A stretch of 64,000 nt of DNA from Cephaloticoccus capnophilus. GTDB lineage: Bacteria > Verrucomicrobiota > Verrucomicrobiia > Opitutales > Opitutaceae. How positions within the stretch are numbered: position 1 is the stretch's first letter; every line of letters starts with the position of its first letter. The position numbers and the translations under genes are program-made. Below the pieces are notes generated by a model, which had not been told where the DNA came from, ran no database searches, and saw only the letters and a program-made list of their open reading frames with translations. Where the stretch lies: NCBI RefSeq assembly GCF_001580045.1, contig NZ_LSZP01000059.1, forward strand, positions 34,465 through 98,464, given 5' to 3'. This document shows positions 17,939 through 27,232 of the stretch, one piece after another.

Positions 17939-19213
17939 TTAAAGCGTGCTCATCCAGTCCAGGAGCGAGTCGGTGTACTCGGCCCAAGTGCGGAAGCGGC
18001 GAGCGCGGGCTTCGGTAGCGAGCTGGGAGAGCGTGTCGGGGTTTTGGAGCAGCGTATCGATTGCGGTGGCGATTGCGGGTGAGGTCATTTCGTCGAGTGT
18101 AAGCGTACCGCCCCCTGCGGCGACTTCGCCGAGTGCGCCTTTACCCGAGCAAATGCAGGGCCGTCCGCGTGCGAGACTCTCGATAACGGGCAGGCCAAAG
18201 CCTTCAATAATTGAGGGATAGACCGTGAAGCGGCACTCGGCGTAGGCGGCTTCGACTGTGGCGAGGTCGGCGTGTCCCGGGTAGCGCAGCGGGCGACCGG
18301 CGGCTTGGAGGGCGCGGATTTTTTCGAGTGCCGCGCGGCCAGTCTCTGCTTGGGCGAGCCCGATGATGTAGAGCGTAAAGCGGCGACCTCGGGCCCAGAG
18401 CGACTCCGCCGCGTCGAGAAGCGAGAGATGGTTTTTGCGTCCTTCGATGCTGCCGATTGAGAGAATTGTAGGCAGTTCGGAAGAAGGGGCCGAAGCGTCA
18501 AACGTGAGTGGCGGCGGAATCGTGGCCGGCAGGTTAACACCGAGTGGGATAGCGGTGACTTGAGGTGTGCGCGCTGGCGCGAGCCAGCGAAAGTAGTCGC
18601 GCAGCGTTTGCGCAGAGTCTTCGGAGTTTGCCGCGATGCCGTCGAACTGGAGGAGCGAGTGCAAGTAGCCCGGGTAGAAGGCGACAGTTTTGGCGGGGCT
18701 TAGCTCGGGATATTTTAGGGGAATCGCATCGTGAAAAATCGCTACCCGCGGGCCCTGGACTCGGAGCTGCGCATGATAGCGTGCGAGACTCGGAGCAAAG
18801 AGCTCGGGGATAATTAGGCCACTAGCTGAGTTATGTTTGCTGGCAGTTGCGCCGGCGTGAGTGGCGAGTGAGTCGGCACAGGGAGCGCCCAAGGCTCTGC
18901 ATAGCCGCCGCAGGCGGCCATTTACCCGCGCACTTAGCGGCCACTGCGCACTGCGCTTAGCGTGAGCCTTTTTTTGAGTGACTGTGGGCGTGTTACTAGT
19001 GGAGGGGCTGCGCTCGTCGTCCCGCTTCGCGTGTAAATCGAGGTTTGCCTGCTCCCAGGCTTGAAGTTCACGCCACTCCTTGGCGTAGCGATCCCAAGTG
19101 ATGGGGCGTGCGGCGTCGCGTTTGGCAAGCTCGGCATAGAGTGCGCGGCAAACGACTTGGATGCCCGTTTGCACTCGGGTGTGCGCGGTGTGGGTGAGGT
19201 CCAGCAAGTGCAT
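17939..19213 (-). CDS. Glycosyltransferase family 4
   Basis: This 424-residue GT4 protein starts MHLLDLTHTAHTRVQTGIQ. A poorly conserved, low-complexity segment lies at about residues 60-130, then FHDAIPLKYPELSP, ILSIGSIEGRKNHLSLLDAA and IIEGFGLPVIESLARGRPC, the donor-binding motif. It lies 90 bp upstream of the alpha-oxoamine synthase gene on the same strand, so they may be co-transcribed. It is similar in layout to the GT4 gene at 15571-16623. The donor sugar cannot be told. Confidence 0.9.
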   Translation of the reverse strand: MHLLDLTHTAHTRVQTGIQVVCRALYAELAKRDAARPITWDRYAKEWRELQAWEQANLDLHAKRDDERSPSTSNTPTVTQKKAHAKRSAQWPLSARVNGRLRRLCRALGAPCADSLATHAGATASKHNSASGLIIPELFAPSLARYHAQLRVQGPRVAIFHDAIPLKYPELSPAKTVAFYPGYLHSLLQFDGIAANSEDSAQTLRDYFRWLAPARTPQVTAIPLGVNLPATIPPPLTFDASAPSSELPTILSIGSIEGRKNHLSLLDAAESLWARGRRFTLYIIGLAQAETGRAALEKIRALQAAGRPLRYPGHADLATVEAAYAECRFTVYPSIIEGFGLPVIESLARGRPCICSGKGALGEVAAGGGTLTLDEMTSPAIATAIDTLLQNPDTLSQLATEARARRFRTWAEYTDSLLDWMSTL

Positions 19214-19349
19214 TAATTTGGTTGTAACCGCTTACTTAGAGACATTGCTTCCCAAAATGTCCCCCCAAAAAACAGCAGTGTCCTTAGTGTCTCACAGAGG
19301 CGCGAGTTGAAGCGGGGTATCTCGTATTGTGCGGAGTGTGTTGCCCCAG

Positions 19350-20345
19350 ATGAAGCTCATTATCCAAATCCCCTGTTTTAACGAAGCCGAAACACTGGCC
19401 GTTACGCTTGCCGCTTTGCCGCGTCAGGTGCCCGGTTTTAATAGCGTGGAGTGGTTGATTATCGATGATGGTAGCGAGGACAACACGGTGCAGATTGCGC
19501 GCGAAAATGGAGTTGATCACATCGTGCGGCATACGCGCAATCACGGCCTCGCGCGCGGGTTTATGACCGGGCTAGATGCCTGTCTCCGACTTGGGGCGGA
19601 CGTCATCGTTAACACCGATGCCGATAATCAATACAACGCGGAGGATATTCCCGCGCTGACGGCCCCGATTTTGGAGCGGCGCGCAGATATCGTCGTGGGG
19701 GCGCGCCCGATAAAGACAATCGCACACTTTTCCCCAGCAAAGAAAATGCTCCAGAAGTTTGGGAGTTGGGTCGTGCGCATGGCGAGTAAGACGGACATTC
19801 CCGATGCGCCGAGTGGGTTTCGCGCGATGAGTCGAGTCGCCGCGCAAAACTTAATGGTGTTTAATGATTACACCTACACGCTGGAAACGATTATACAGGC
19901 CGGGCAGAAAAACATGGCGATTACCTCGGTGCCGATTCGCGTAAATGGTGATCTGCGGCCCTCCCGATTAGTCAAAAGCATCCCGTCTTATATTAGGCGA
20001 AGCATAGGCACGATTATTCGGATTTTTATTATCTATCGGCCCGTCCGATTTTTTGGGGCTATCGGTTTTACAGTGTTCGGAGCGGGTGTGCTGATTGGGC
20101 TTTGGTTCTTGAGTCATTACTTGAGGGGAGAGGGCGGTGGGCATATTCAAATGCTTATCCTCGCTTCGGTGCTTCTGGTTTCAGGTTTCCAAACCTTCTT
20201 AGTCGCCTTACTCGCCGACCTCCTCGCTGCAAATCGAAAACTTTTGGAAGAGGTGCGTTTTTACTCAAAATCAAAGATAGAAACCACAGAGGGCGGTTCT
20301 ACGAGTGCTCAATCTAAACATTCAAAAGAAAATATTAAGTCATGA
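19350..20345 (+). CDS. Glycosyltransferase family 2, dolichol-phosphate-mannose-synthase-like, with C-terminal membrane helices
   Basis: This 331-residue protein has a GT-A catalytic domain (IQIPCFNEAETL, IIDDGSEDNT, NTDADNQY with its DxD-like metal site) followed by two hydrophobic helices (about residues 235-300). That layout is shared by GtrB/DPM1-type enzymes that load a sugar onto undecaprenyl phosphate. The ATG at 19350 is used; GTG codons at 19329 and 19338 would add a few residues. Its stop overlaps the next start (ATGA). It begins a three-gene cassette that is visibly less GC-rich than its neighbours. Confidence 0.92.
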   Translation: MKLIIQIPCFNEAETLAVTLAALPRQVPGFNSVEWLIIDDGSEDNTVQIARENGVDHIVRHTRNHGLARGFMTGLDACLRLGADVIVNTDADNQYNAEDIPALTAPILERRADIVVGARPIKTIAHFSPAKKMLQKFGSWVVRMASKTDIPDAPSGFRAMSRVAAQNLMVFNDYTYTLETIIQAGQKNMAITSVPIRVNGDLRPSRLVKSIPSYIRRSIGTIIRIFIIYRPVRFFGAIGFTVFGAGVLIGLWFLSHYLRGEGGGHIQMLILASVLLVSGFQTFLVALLADLLAANRKLLEEVRFYSKSKIETTEGGSTSAQSKHSKENIKS

Positions 20346-20977
20346 GAATTGCGAAAGGAATGGTAGAGGACGGGGTTGTTATTGGAAATACCTATGACAA
20401 GTACGGCTCCAAAAACCCGATCGTACGCCGAATCATGACAGGGTTTTCGGATGCCTTGTCCTCTTTGGTTGCCCACGCTAAACCACGTAGTATCCACGAG
20501 GCTGGCTGTGGCGAAGGCTACTGGGTAAGGCTGTGGAATAGCCAAGGGATTGCTGCCCGTGGGAGCGATTTTTCTGAAAAGGTAATCGAGCTAGCCCGAG
20601 AAAACTCGAAAGCTGCGAATTTTCCCGAGGATACTTTTTTTGTTCGCAGTGTTTACGATTTAGAGGAAGGGCGCGATAGTGCCGATCTTCTCGTGTGTTG
20701 TGAAGTGCTGGAGCATGTAGAGGATCCTGAAGCAGCCCTTGCTGCGCTCCAGCGAGCCGCAAGCAACTATGTGATTGTGAGCGTCCCCAGAGAACCGATT
20801 TGGCGGGTGCTCAATATGGCCCGCGGGAAGTATTGGGGCCAGTTGGGCAATACCCCCGGGCACCTCAATCATTGGTCGTCACGCGCCTTCGTTCGGCTAG
20901 TAAGCAACTATTTTGATATTGTAGAGATTAAAAAACCTCTTCCCTGGACGATGCTTCTTTGCCGAGTACGTCGATGA
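20342..20977 (+). CDS. Class I SAM-dependent methyltransferase
   Basis: This 211-residue protein has a Rossmann methyltransferase core: motif I in EAGCGEGYWVRLW, the acidic residue in ARGSDFSEKVIE, and motif IV/post region CCEVLEHVEDPEAAL. The VLEHVEDP pattern is typical of UbiE/Methyltransf_11-type enzymes in surface-glycan clusters. The end of the protein (SRAFVRLVSNYFDIVEIKKPLPW) matches the usual C-terminal strand pair. It overlaps the GT2 gene by 4 bases. It probably methylates the sugar or lipid made by its neighbour. Base composition is lower in GC than flanking genes. Confidence 0.88.
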   Translation: MRIAKGMVEDGVVIGNTYDKYGSKNPIVRRIMTGFSDALSSLVAHAKPRSIHEAGCGEGYWVRLWNSQGIAARGSDFSEKVIELARENSKAANFPEDTFFVRSVYDLEEGRDSADLLVCCEVLEHVEDPEAALAALQRAASNYVIVSVPREPIWRVLNMARGKYWGQLGNTPGHLNHWSSRAFVRLVSNYFDIVEIKKPLPWTMLLCRVRR

Positions 20978-20990
20978 GGCTTTTATTTAG

Positions 20991-21845
20991 ATGAGTCCAA
21001 ATTGGCGAAAAGCGCTCTATCTTTTTGGAGGCAGCTTGGGGGTGCTTGGCATCGTCTTTGTAGCCCTACGCTTGCACTCGTATGTTGAAGAACTGGATTT
21101 TAGCCAATTCACCCCGCGGGTTTGGTCTTTGATTTTTTTCCTCTCTGTCGTCTACGGGGCTGCCAATTTGTTTCTTGCAGTCGCATGGCGCAAACTGCTC
21201 CTCTACTTTGATAGTCAGATATCAGTTGCTCAGGCGATTCGGTTGTTTGGGCTTTCTCAACTGGCAAAATACGTGCCGGGGAATATTGTTCACCTAGCGG
21301 GGCGACAAGCACTGGGAATGGCCATAGGCCTCCTACCTAAGCCCTTGGCCAAGTCTGTGCTATGGGAGCTTGGTGGCCTCTTGGTGGCGGGGGCACTATT
21401 TACACCCATTGTTGCTCCTTTAGTTTTTGAGTTAGTTTCTGCCTGGCTGTCGCTGACAGTATTTACCGCTGCACTGCTGTGTGCATGGTTTGTCGTGCGC
21501 AGATTATTTACCACGACTGTGAGTAATGCACTCTTGGATCAGTGTAGTTTTTTGGCGATTTCTGGAGTGATTTTCGTTATTCTCTTGGAGCTTGTCTCGC
21601 CTCAGTCCTATAGTGTGTCGCTGTTCCCCGCTCTATGCGGTGCCTATGTGATTGCGTGGTTGGCTGGCTTTGTGATACCGGGGGCGCCTGCGGGAGTAGG
21701 AGTACGAGAATTCGTACTGCTTTTCTTACTGAAAGACTTGGTTTCAGAGGCGGATTTACTATTGGCGGTGGTGCTGGGGCGCGCCATTACCGTGCTGGGA
21801 GATCTGATATTTTTCTTAACGACTCTTGTTATCAAAAAAAGATGA
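20991..21845 (+). CDS. LPG_synthase_TM (AglD/MprF transmembrane-type) flippase-like protein
   Basis: This 284-residue polytopic protein has about eight helices. RLFGLSQLAKYVPGNIVHLAGR and IPGAPAGVGVREFVLL match the PF03706 family shared by the flippase half of MprF and by archaeal AglD. In glycan clusters such proteins are thought to flip or help polymerise lipid-linked sugars. Thirteen bases separate it from the methyltransferase gene. With the GT2 and methyltransferase it forms a GT2 - methyltransferase - flippase trio, likely a transferred cassette. Confidence 0.87.
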   Translation: MSPNWRKALYLFGGSLGVLGIVFVALRLHSYVEELDFSQFTPRVWSLIFFLSVVYGAANLFLAVAWRKLLLYFDSQISVAQAIRLFGLSQLAKYVPGNIVHLAGRQALGMAIGLLPKPLAKSVLWELGGLLVAGALFTPIVAPLVFELVSAWLSLTVFTAALLCAWFVVRRLFTTTVSNALLDQCSFLAISGVIFVILLELVSPQSYSVSLFPALCGAYVIAWLAGFVIPGAPAGVGVREFVLLFLLKDLVSEADLLLAVVLGRAITVLGDLIFFLTTLVIKKR

Positions 21846-21849
21846 ATTG

Positions 21850-21866
21850 ATTGGATAAAATCCAAT
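21850..21866 (+). terminator. Small hairpin after the GT2-methyltransferase-flippase cassette
   Basis: ATTGGAT (21850-21856) and ATCCAAT (21860-21866) form a perfect 7-bp stem with a 3-nt loop five bases after the stop. There is no T-run, so the function is uncertain. Confidence 0.4.
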
Positions 21867-21950
21867 GCCCAAATTGCCGCAGAGACTGGCACGGCCTCCG
21901 GTAGAGTCGCGTGAGGATTGAGCTGAGTGGGGCCCGTTTCGAGCTGGATT

Positions 21951-22553
21951 CTAGTGCGCGTAATGCAGCTTTGGCGGGTGGGGGTTCGCCGGAGTGAGGA
22001 GGCTGGGTTTCCCCGCGCGCAGTGCGGCGTACTCCATCACGACGGCAAAGAGCGTAGTGAAGCTCAGGTCGCTGATGAGTGAGTTTTTGAAGAAGAAAAT
22101 CGTGCTCGGATATTCAGGATGTCCGATGGTCATGGCTTGCCACCAGCCTGCGAGAGTTTGGGCATAGGTTTTGTCGACTGCCCAAGCCGCAGTGTTGGTG
22201 ACGAGGTAGAAAACGAAGGAGGCCGCGAGTGCCCCGCCGAAGATGGCACTCCAAGATTTGCGGCGCGAGACGAGCCAGCCCAAGCCAAGTGCGGCACCGT
22301 AGCAGCCGTAGCGCAGCAGTAGTTCCTTGAGCGCCCAGCCGTAGTCGTACTGGGCCAAGTAGTAGTGGTTGAGCCAGAGATCCGAAAGGATGAGGGCGAC
22401 GAAGGGGACGGCCCAAAGCCACTTTTCGCGAAGGTAGATCGCACCGCAGAAGGCCAGTGCCATGACGGGTGAAAAGTTGGGGATTTCGAGCGCGGTGGCG
22501 GCGACTAAGCGATAAGCGACCGTGAGGGCGGTCATCACGAGGGCGTATAACAT
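21951..22553 (-). CDS. DUF6580 family integral membrane protein
   Basis: This 200-residue membrane protein has five or six helices. ALEIPNFSPVMALAFCGAIY followed by ALILSDLWLNHYY resembles the DUF6580 family (NFSPxxAxAxFxGA and a D near helix 2-3). Its late segment, GHPEYPSTIFFFKNSLISDL, also fits. The function of the family is unknown; some relatives lie near cobalamin or metal uptake genes. The ATG at 22553 starts just before the first helix; the frame is open further upstream, but those residues are charged and unlike the family. Confidence 0.72.
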   Translation of the reverse strand: MLYALVMTALTVAYRLVAATALEIPNFSPVMALAFCGAIYLREKWLWAVPFVALILSDLWLNHYYLAQYDYGWALKELLLRYGCYGAALGLGWLVSRRKSWSAIFGGALAASFVFYLVTNTAAWAVDKTYAQTLAGWWQAMTIGHPEYPSTIFFFKNSLISDLSFTTLFAVVMEYAALRAGKPSLLTPANPHPPKLHYAH

Positions 22554-22721
22554 GATGGTCGGGAGTCCTAGAGGAAGGTGTGCGCGCCGCCTAGGAAAAT
22601 TGTGAAAGCTGTCGTGAGGCAAGGTGTCGCCGGACGCATCGATCCGTGAAAACGAATTAGCGATGCGTGAGGACATAGCGGCATCGGCGGGCCGCCTTGC
22701 TTCGTGCGTTTCAGTCCGAGG

Positions 22722-23744
22722 TTACGGCTTCCGCTCCGGTATCAGTAGCGAAGCGACAATTGCCGTGCCGAGGACGCTGGCGATTACGGTGAGCGAGGCA
22801 CCGATCCCGATATGAATATCAGCCATCTCTATAAGCATTTTTACGCCGATGAAGCACAGCACGAGGGCGAGTCCGACTTTTAGGTAACGGAACAGCTCCA
22901 TGATGCCGTTTAGCGCAAAGTAGAGCGAGCGCAGACCCAAGATAGCAAAAACATTGGAGGTGAGCGCGATGAAGCCGTCGCGCGTAATCGCTAAGACTGC
23001 CGGGAGCGAATCGAGTGCGAAAACGAGGTCGCTCGTTTCGATAACGATCAGGACAACAAAGAGCGAGGTCGCTACGCGTCGCAGCTTGCGGCTGCCACCC
23101 GCCTCTTCACTGCGTTTCTCTTTTATGAAAAACTGCCCGTCGTGTGGCTTGTCGCTGATCGGAAAGAAGCGGCGAAAGAGTTTTACCGTAAAACTGTGCT
23201 CGGGGTTGACGTCGGCCTCGGCCTTGCTGGGTAGGGCCATTTTGATGCCCGTATAAATGAGGAAGGCTCCGAAGAGGTAGAGCACCCAGTGGAAGCGCGC
23301 GATGATACTCACGCCGACCAAGATAAACACCGCGCGCATGACGACGGCTCCGACGATCCCCCAGAAGAGCACGCGGTGTTGGTAACGCGTCGCAACCTTG
23401 AAGGAGGTAAAGACGAGGATGAACACGAACACGTTGTCTATGCTCAGCGAGAGCTCGATGAGGTAAGCCGCCAGAAACTCCTGCGCGGCGGCTGCACCGC
23501 GCCACCACCAGATTAGGCCGTTAAACGCCAGTGCCAGCGTCACCCACACCGCGCACCAGCCGAGTGCCTCCTTCATTTTTACCTCGTGTGCCTTGCGCTG
23601 AAAAACCCCGAGGTCGATTGCCAGCATCGCTGAGATAAACAGGAAAAATCCGCCCCAAGCCCACCAAGGTAGGGCGGGGAGAGGATCCACGATTGCGAAA
23701 AAAGGAATGGCCGATTCGACGGCAGTGCTAGGCATCACAGGCAT
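22722..23744 (-). CDS. TerC/Alx family metal exporter
   Basis: This 340-residue integral membrane protein has seven or more helices. Key motifs are FLAAYLIELSLSIDNVFVF and VVLIVIETSDLVFALDSLPA, the two acidic DNVF/SD helices that bind metal in TerC proteins, and TSNVFAILGLRSLYF. Alx and other TerC proteins export Mn2+ or load it onto secreted enzymes; tellurite resistance is the historical phenotype. The ATG at 23744 (or 23735, three codons later) is chosen because the frame upstream runs into the divergent mgtE gene. The interval to mgtE is about 107 bp; no Mn riboswitch is apparent. Confidence 0.92.
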   Translation of the reverse strand: MPVMPSTAVESAIPFFAIVDPLPALPWWAWGGFFLFISAMLAIDLGVFQRKAHEVKMKEALGWCAVWVTLALAFNGLIWWWRGAAAAQEFLAAYLIELSLSIDNVFVFILVFTSFKVATRYQHRVLFWGIVGAVVMRAVFILVGVSIIARFHWVLYLFGAFLIYTGIKMALPSKAEADVNPEHSFTVKLFRRFFPISDKPHDGQFFIKEKRSEEAGGSRKLRRVATSLFVVLIVIETSDLVFALDSLPAVLAITRDGFIALTSNVFAILGLRSLYFALNGIMELFRYLKVGLALVLCFIGVKMLIEMADIHIGIGASLTVIASVLGTAIVASLLIPERKP

Positions 23745-23851
23745 GAGTGCGGCCAGTGTGGGTGTGCGGATTCTGCCTTCGAGCGTTTTATTTTTGGCGT
23801 AGGTTTTGAGGACTCGCCAAAACGGGTTTTCGTTTGGCAGCGTCGCTCCCA

Positions 23852-25246
23852 ATGTCAGGTTCTGGAAACACTGCCGAGCTAAGAAACCAGTTAATCGCGC
23901 TGCTGCGCGCACACGACACGGCGGGCCTGCGCGCGACGCTCAAACCTTGGTTGCCCGTCGACCTCGCCCCAATCATCGGCGACTTGCCCGTAGAGCTGCT
24001 TGCGCAACTTTTCCGCACGACCTCGCGCGATCTCGCGGCGGCCACTTTTCCTTATTTGGAGCACGAGTCGCAGCGGCATTTGCTCAAACTGATGACGCCC
24101 GAGCAGAGCGCGGCCCTGCTCAATGCGCTGCCGCCTGACGACCGCACGGCCTTTCTCGACGACCTGCCGCTGGAGCATGCGATGCAGCTGCTCTCCCTGC
24201 TCACGCCTGACGAGCGCGAAATCGCCAAGGCCCTACTCGCCTATCCCGAGCACAGTGTGGGCCGAATGATGACGCTCGACTACGTGGCGGTGCGGCCCGA
24301 GTGGAGCGTTTCCGAGGCGCTCGACTACATTCGCACGCACGGCTACGACCGCGAGACGCTCAACGTCGTTTACGTGGTCGATGAGCACGGGCGGCTTATC
24401 GACGACGTGCGCGTGCGGCGCTTCCTTCTCTGCACGTCCGACCAGTCCGTGCGTGATTTGATGGATGGTAATTTCTCCGCGCTCTCGCCCTACGATGACC
24501 GCGAGACCGCACTTGAAGTCTTTCGCAAATACGACCGCGTAGCCCTTCCTGTGGTGGGTGAGGGGAGAAAACTCATGGGCATCGTCACGGTCGACGACAT
24601 GCTCGACGTCGCCGAAGAAGAGGCCACCGAGGACATCCAAAAGCTCGGCGGTAGTGCCGCCTTCGACGAGCCCTACACGACCACTCCTTATGTGCAGATG
24701 CTGCGTAAGCGCGCGCCCTGGCTCGCGCTGCTCTTAGTCGGCGAGATGTTTACGGCGACGGCGATGGGCTACTTCGAGGAAGAGCTTTCCCGTGCGGTCG
24801 TCCTCGCGCTGTTTATCCCGCTTGTTATCAGCGCAGGTGGAAATGCCGGCTCGCAGGCGGCGACACTCATTATCCGCGCGCTCGCGCTGGGTGAGTTTAC
24901 GCTGCGCGAATGGTGGCGGGTGATGTATCGCGAATTGTTCGTAGGCGCATCCCTGGGCGTGATTTTGGGAACGATTGGGTTTTGCCGAGTCGCACTCTGG
25001 GAGCTCGCCTCACCCGGGATTTACGGCGAGCACACGATGCTGATCGGGGTGACGCTCGGCGTCGCGCTTTCGGGCATTGTCCTTTGGGGGTCGCTCGTGG
25101 GGTCGATGTTCCCGCTGCTGCTCAAACGCATCGGGCTCGACCCAGCCACATCGAGTGCGCCCTTCGTGGCGACGATGGTCGATGTGACGGGACTCGTGAT
25201 TTACTTCAGCGTGGCCTTTGTCGTTCTGCGCGGCACGCTCCTGTAG
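23852..25246 (+). CDS. mgtE: Magnesium transporter MgtE
   Basis: This 464-residue Mg2+ channel has an N-terminal MgtE-N superhelix (about 1-120), two CBS domains (about 125-250, ending GIVTVDDMLDVAEEEATEDIQKL) and five C-terminal helices. The family segment SAGGNAGSQAATLIIRALALGE and the ion-site Asp in FVATMVDVTGLVIYF are both present. MgtE closes when the cytoplasmic domain is Mg2+-loaded. I use the ATG at 23852; a TTG at 23834 is in frame. It is divergent from the TerC gene, a pairing that suggests divalent-metal homeostasis. Confidence 0.95.
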   Translation: MSGSGNTAELRNQLIALLRAHDTAGLRATLKPWLPVDLAPIIGDLPVELLAQLFRTTSRDLAAATFPYLEHESQRHLLKLMTPEQSAALLNALPPDDRTAFLDDLPLEHAMQLLSLLTPDEREIAKALLAYPEHSVGRMMTLDYVAVRPEWSVSEALDYIRTHGYDRETLNVVYVVDEHGRLIDDVRVRRFLLCTSDQSVRDLMDGNFSALSPYDDRETALEVFRKYDRVALPVVGEGRKLMGIVTVDDMLDVAEEEATEDIQKLGGSAAFDEPYTTTPYVQMLRKRAPWLALLLVGEMFTATAMGYFEEELSRAVVLALFIPLVISAGGNAGSQAATLIIRALALGEFTLREWWRVMYRELFVGASLGVILGTIGFCRVALWELASPGIYGEHTMLIGVTLGVALSGIVLWGSLVGSMFPLLLKRIGLDPATSSAPFVATMVDVTGLVIYFSVAFVVLRGTLL

Positions 25247-25360
25247 CGCGAGCAAGTGTTGTGAGCTTGCTGCGTCCTGCCGGGTGGTTTTGTGCATCAT
25301 CACTTTTGCCTAAAAAAACCGTGCAGTGCCCACAGCGGACACTATTTTCCGTCCCCAATC

Positions 25361-27232
25361 ATGGCTGAGCCCGCCCCAAGCAACGCCGCTCCTCCGCTCA
25401 AAAACAGCGCGCTCATTCGGCGGCTCTTCGGTTTGGCTTGGGCTTACCGCTTGCACTGTGTGCGGGTGCTTTTTTTGCAACTGGTCTTGCTCACGATCGG
25501 GATTGCGGGGCTTTCGTTCACGGGGCTGGGGATCGACTACATCCGCTCGCATGTGGAGGGCGTTTCTTTTGATGCGACGGTGTTCGGACTTGTGCCACCG
25601 GCAGCATGGCCGCCGCTGTATGTGCTCGCTGCGCTCGCGTGTGGGGTTTTGCTGCTCGCGCTTGCCCGCGCCGTCCTAAACTTCCTTTACGCGGTCTCTA
25701 TCAACAGGCTCGTGCAACAAAAGCTCGTCGTCGATTTGCGCGCTGAGGTTTACGATAAGCTCCAGCGGCTATCCTTCCGGTTTTTCGACGCAAACAACAC
25801 AGGCTCGATCATCACGCGCGTCACGGGCGACGTGCAGGCGGTGCGGATGTTTGTCGATCAGGTGCTGATGCAGAGCGTGATCATGGTGATCTCGCTCACG
25901 GTTTACGTGGCCTACATGGTGCATCTGCACGTGGGGCTTACGCTGGCCTGTCTGGCGACGACGCCGCTGCTCGCGTGGCTCTCCACTTGGTTTTCAAAAA
26001 AAATCGAGCCCGAGTATCGGCTCAATCGCACGCTCTTCGAGCGCATGATCCAGAGTTTTTCCGAGAGCATCCAAGGGATAGGAGTGACCAAGGGCTTCGG
26101 ACGTGAGGCTGAGGATCGCGAGCGTTTCGGCCGCGCTAACCGCGCCGTCTACGAGCAGCAGCGCGGGATTTTTTGGAAGGTGAGCCTCTTCTCTCCTGCC
26201 GTGGGCGCACTGACGCGGATCAACATGGTCGTCCTCCTCGGCTACGGCGGCTGGCTCGTGATCGATGGGCAACTCCCACTCGGCACGGGGCTAATCGTTT
26301 TTGCCGGACTGCTTGAGCAATTTTCCGGCCAAGTGAACAGCGTGGCGACGCTCGTAAACAGCGTGCAGCAATCCCTTATTGGTGCACGCCGTGTGTTCGA
26401 AATCTTGGACTCACCTGTCGAGGTGCAAAGCGCGCCCGATGCCGTGCGCTGCGGACGGCTGCGCGGCGCGGTGTGCTTCGAGCGGGTGAGTTTTGCCTAC
26501 ACAGGCATCACGCCGGTGCTGCGCGATATCGACCTCGAAGTCGCCCCTGGCCAATGTGTCGCGATCCTCGGCCCCACTGGCGCGGGTAAGAGCGTGCTGA
26601 TGAGCCTCATCCCGCGCTTTTTCGACCCAGTCTCGGGACGGCTCCTCATCGATGGACTCGACGCGCGCGACCTGCATCTCGACGACTTGCGGCGCAACAT
26701 CGGGCTCGTTTTTCAAGAGAGCTTTTTGTTTTCCAACACTGTCGCCGCGAACATCGCCTTTGGCTGTCCGGATGCGACGAGCGCGCAAATCGAGAAAGCC
26801 GCCAAAATCGCTGCTGCGCACGACTTCATCATGGCCCTGCCTCAAGGCTACGACACGGTCCTCGGCGAGAGCGGCAGTGGCCTCTCCGGCGGGCAACGCC
26901 AGCGCTTGGCAATCGCGCGGGCCGTCCTCCTCGAGCCGTCAATCTTGCTTCTCGACGACCCGACTGCCGCGATCGATAGCGAGACCGAGCACGAGATTTT
27001 TGAGGCACTCGACCGGGCGATTGCAGGGCGCACGACGTTCATTGTTGCGCACCGGTTGAGCACGCTGCGTCGCGCGGATTTCATTATCGTGATGGAGGAG
27101 GGGCGCATCGTGCAGCGCGGCACGCACGCCGAGTTGATGCGCCAACCCGGGGCTTACCGTCGCGTCGCCCAACTCCAACTAATCGACGGCGCCGCTTTGC
27201 ACGAAGAGGCAGAGGGGAGGGGATTGGTATGA
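25361..27232 (+). CDS. ABC exporter half-transporter, subunit with degenerate catalytic site
   Basis: This 623-residue type IV ABC exporter subunit has six membrane helices (about 30-340) and a nucleotide-binding domain. Walker A is GPTGAGKS (404-411), the signature is canonical LSGGQ (508-512), and Walker B is LLLDDP with Asp533 where catalytic Glu is expected. The Glu-to-Asp change is the hallmark of the non-hydrolysing site in heterodimeric exporters such as TM287/288. Its stop overlaps the start of the second half-transporter (ATGA). Substrate unknown: lipids, drugs or peptides are all possible. The ATG at 25361 is preferred over an upstream start that adds 23 residues. Confidence 0.93.
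   Translation: MAEPAPSNAAPPLKNSALIRRLFGLAWAYRLHCVRVLFLQLVLLTIGIAGLSFTGLGIDYIRSHVEGVSFDATVFGLVPPAAWPPLYVLAALACGVLLLALARAVLNFLYAVSINRLVQQKLVVDLRAEVYDKLQRLSFRFFDANNTGSIITRVTGDVQAVRMFVDQVLMQSVIMVISLTVYVAYMVHLHVGLTLACLATTPLLAWLSTWFSKKIEPEYRLNRTLFERMIQSFSESIQGIGVTKGFGREAEDRERFGRANRAVYEQQRGIFWKVSLFSPAVGALTRINMVVLLGYGGWLVIDGQLPLGTGLIVFAGLLEQFSGQVNSVATLVNSVQQSLIGARRVFEILDSPVEVQSAPDAVRCGRLRGAVCFERVSFAYTGITPVLRDIDLEVAPGQCVAILGPTGAGKSVLMSLIPRFFDPVSGRLLIDGLDARDLHLDDLRRNIGLVFQESFLFSNTVAANIAFGCPDATSAQIEKAAKIAAAHDFIMALPQGYDTVLGESGSGLSGGQRQRLAIARAVLLEPSILLLDDPTAAIDSETEHEIFEALDRAIAGRTTFIVAHRLSTLRRADFIIVMEEGRIVQRGTHAELMRQPGAYRRVAQLQLIDGAALHEEAEGRGLV

Noticed and set aside
23745..23851. Possible Mn2+ or Mg2+ riboswitch between the TerC and mgtE genes
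   Set aside because: About 107 bp shared by two divergent promoters, and I could not draw the conserved loops of the yybP-ykoY or M-box folds.
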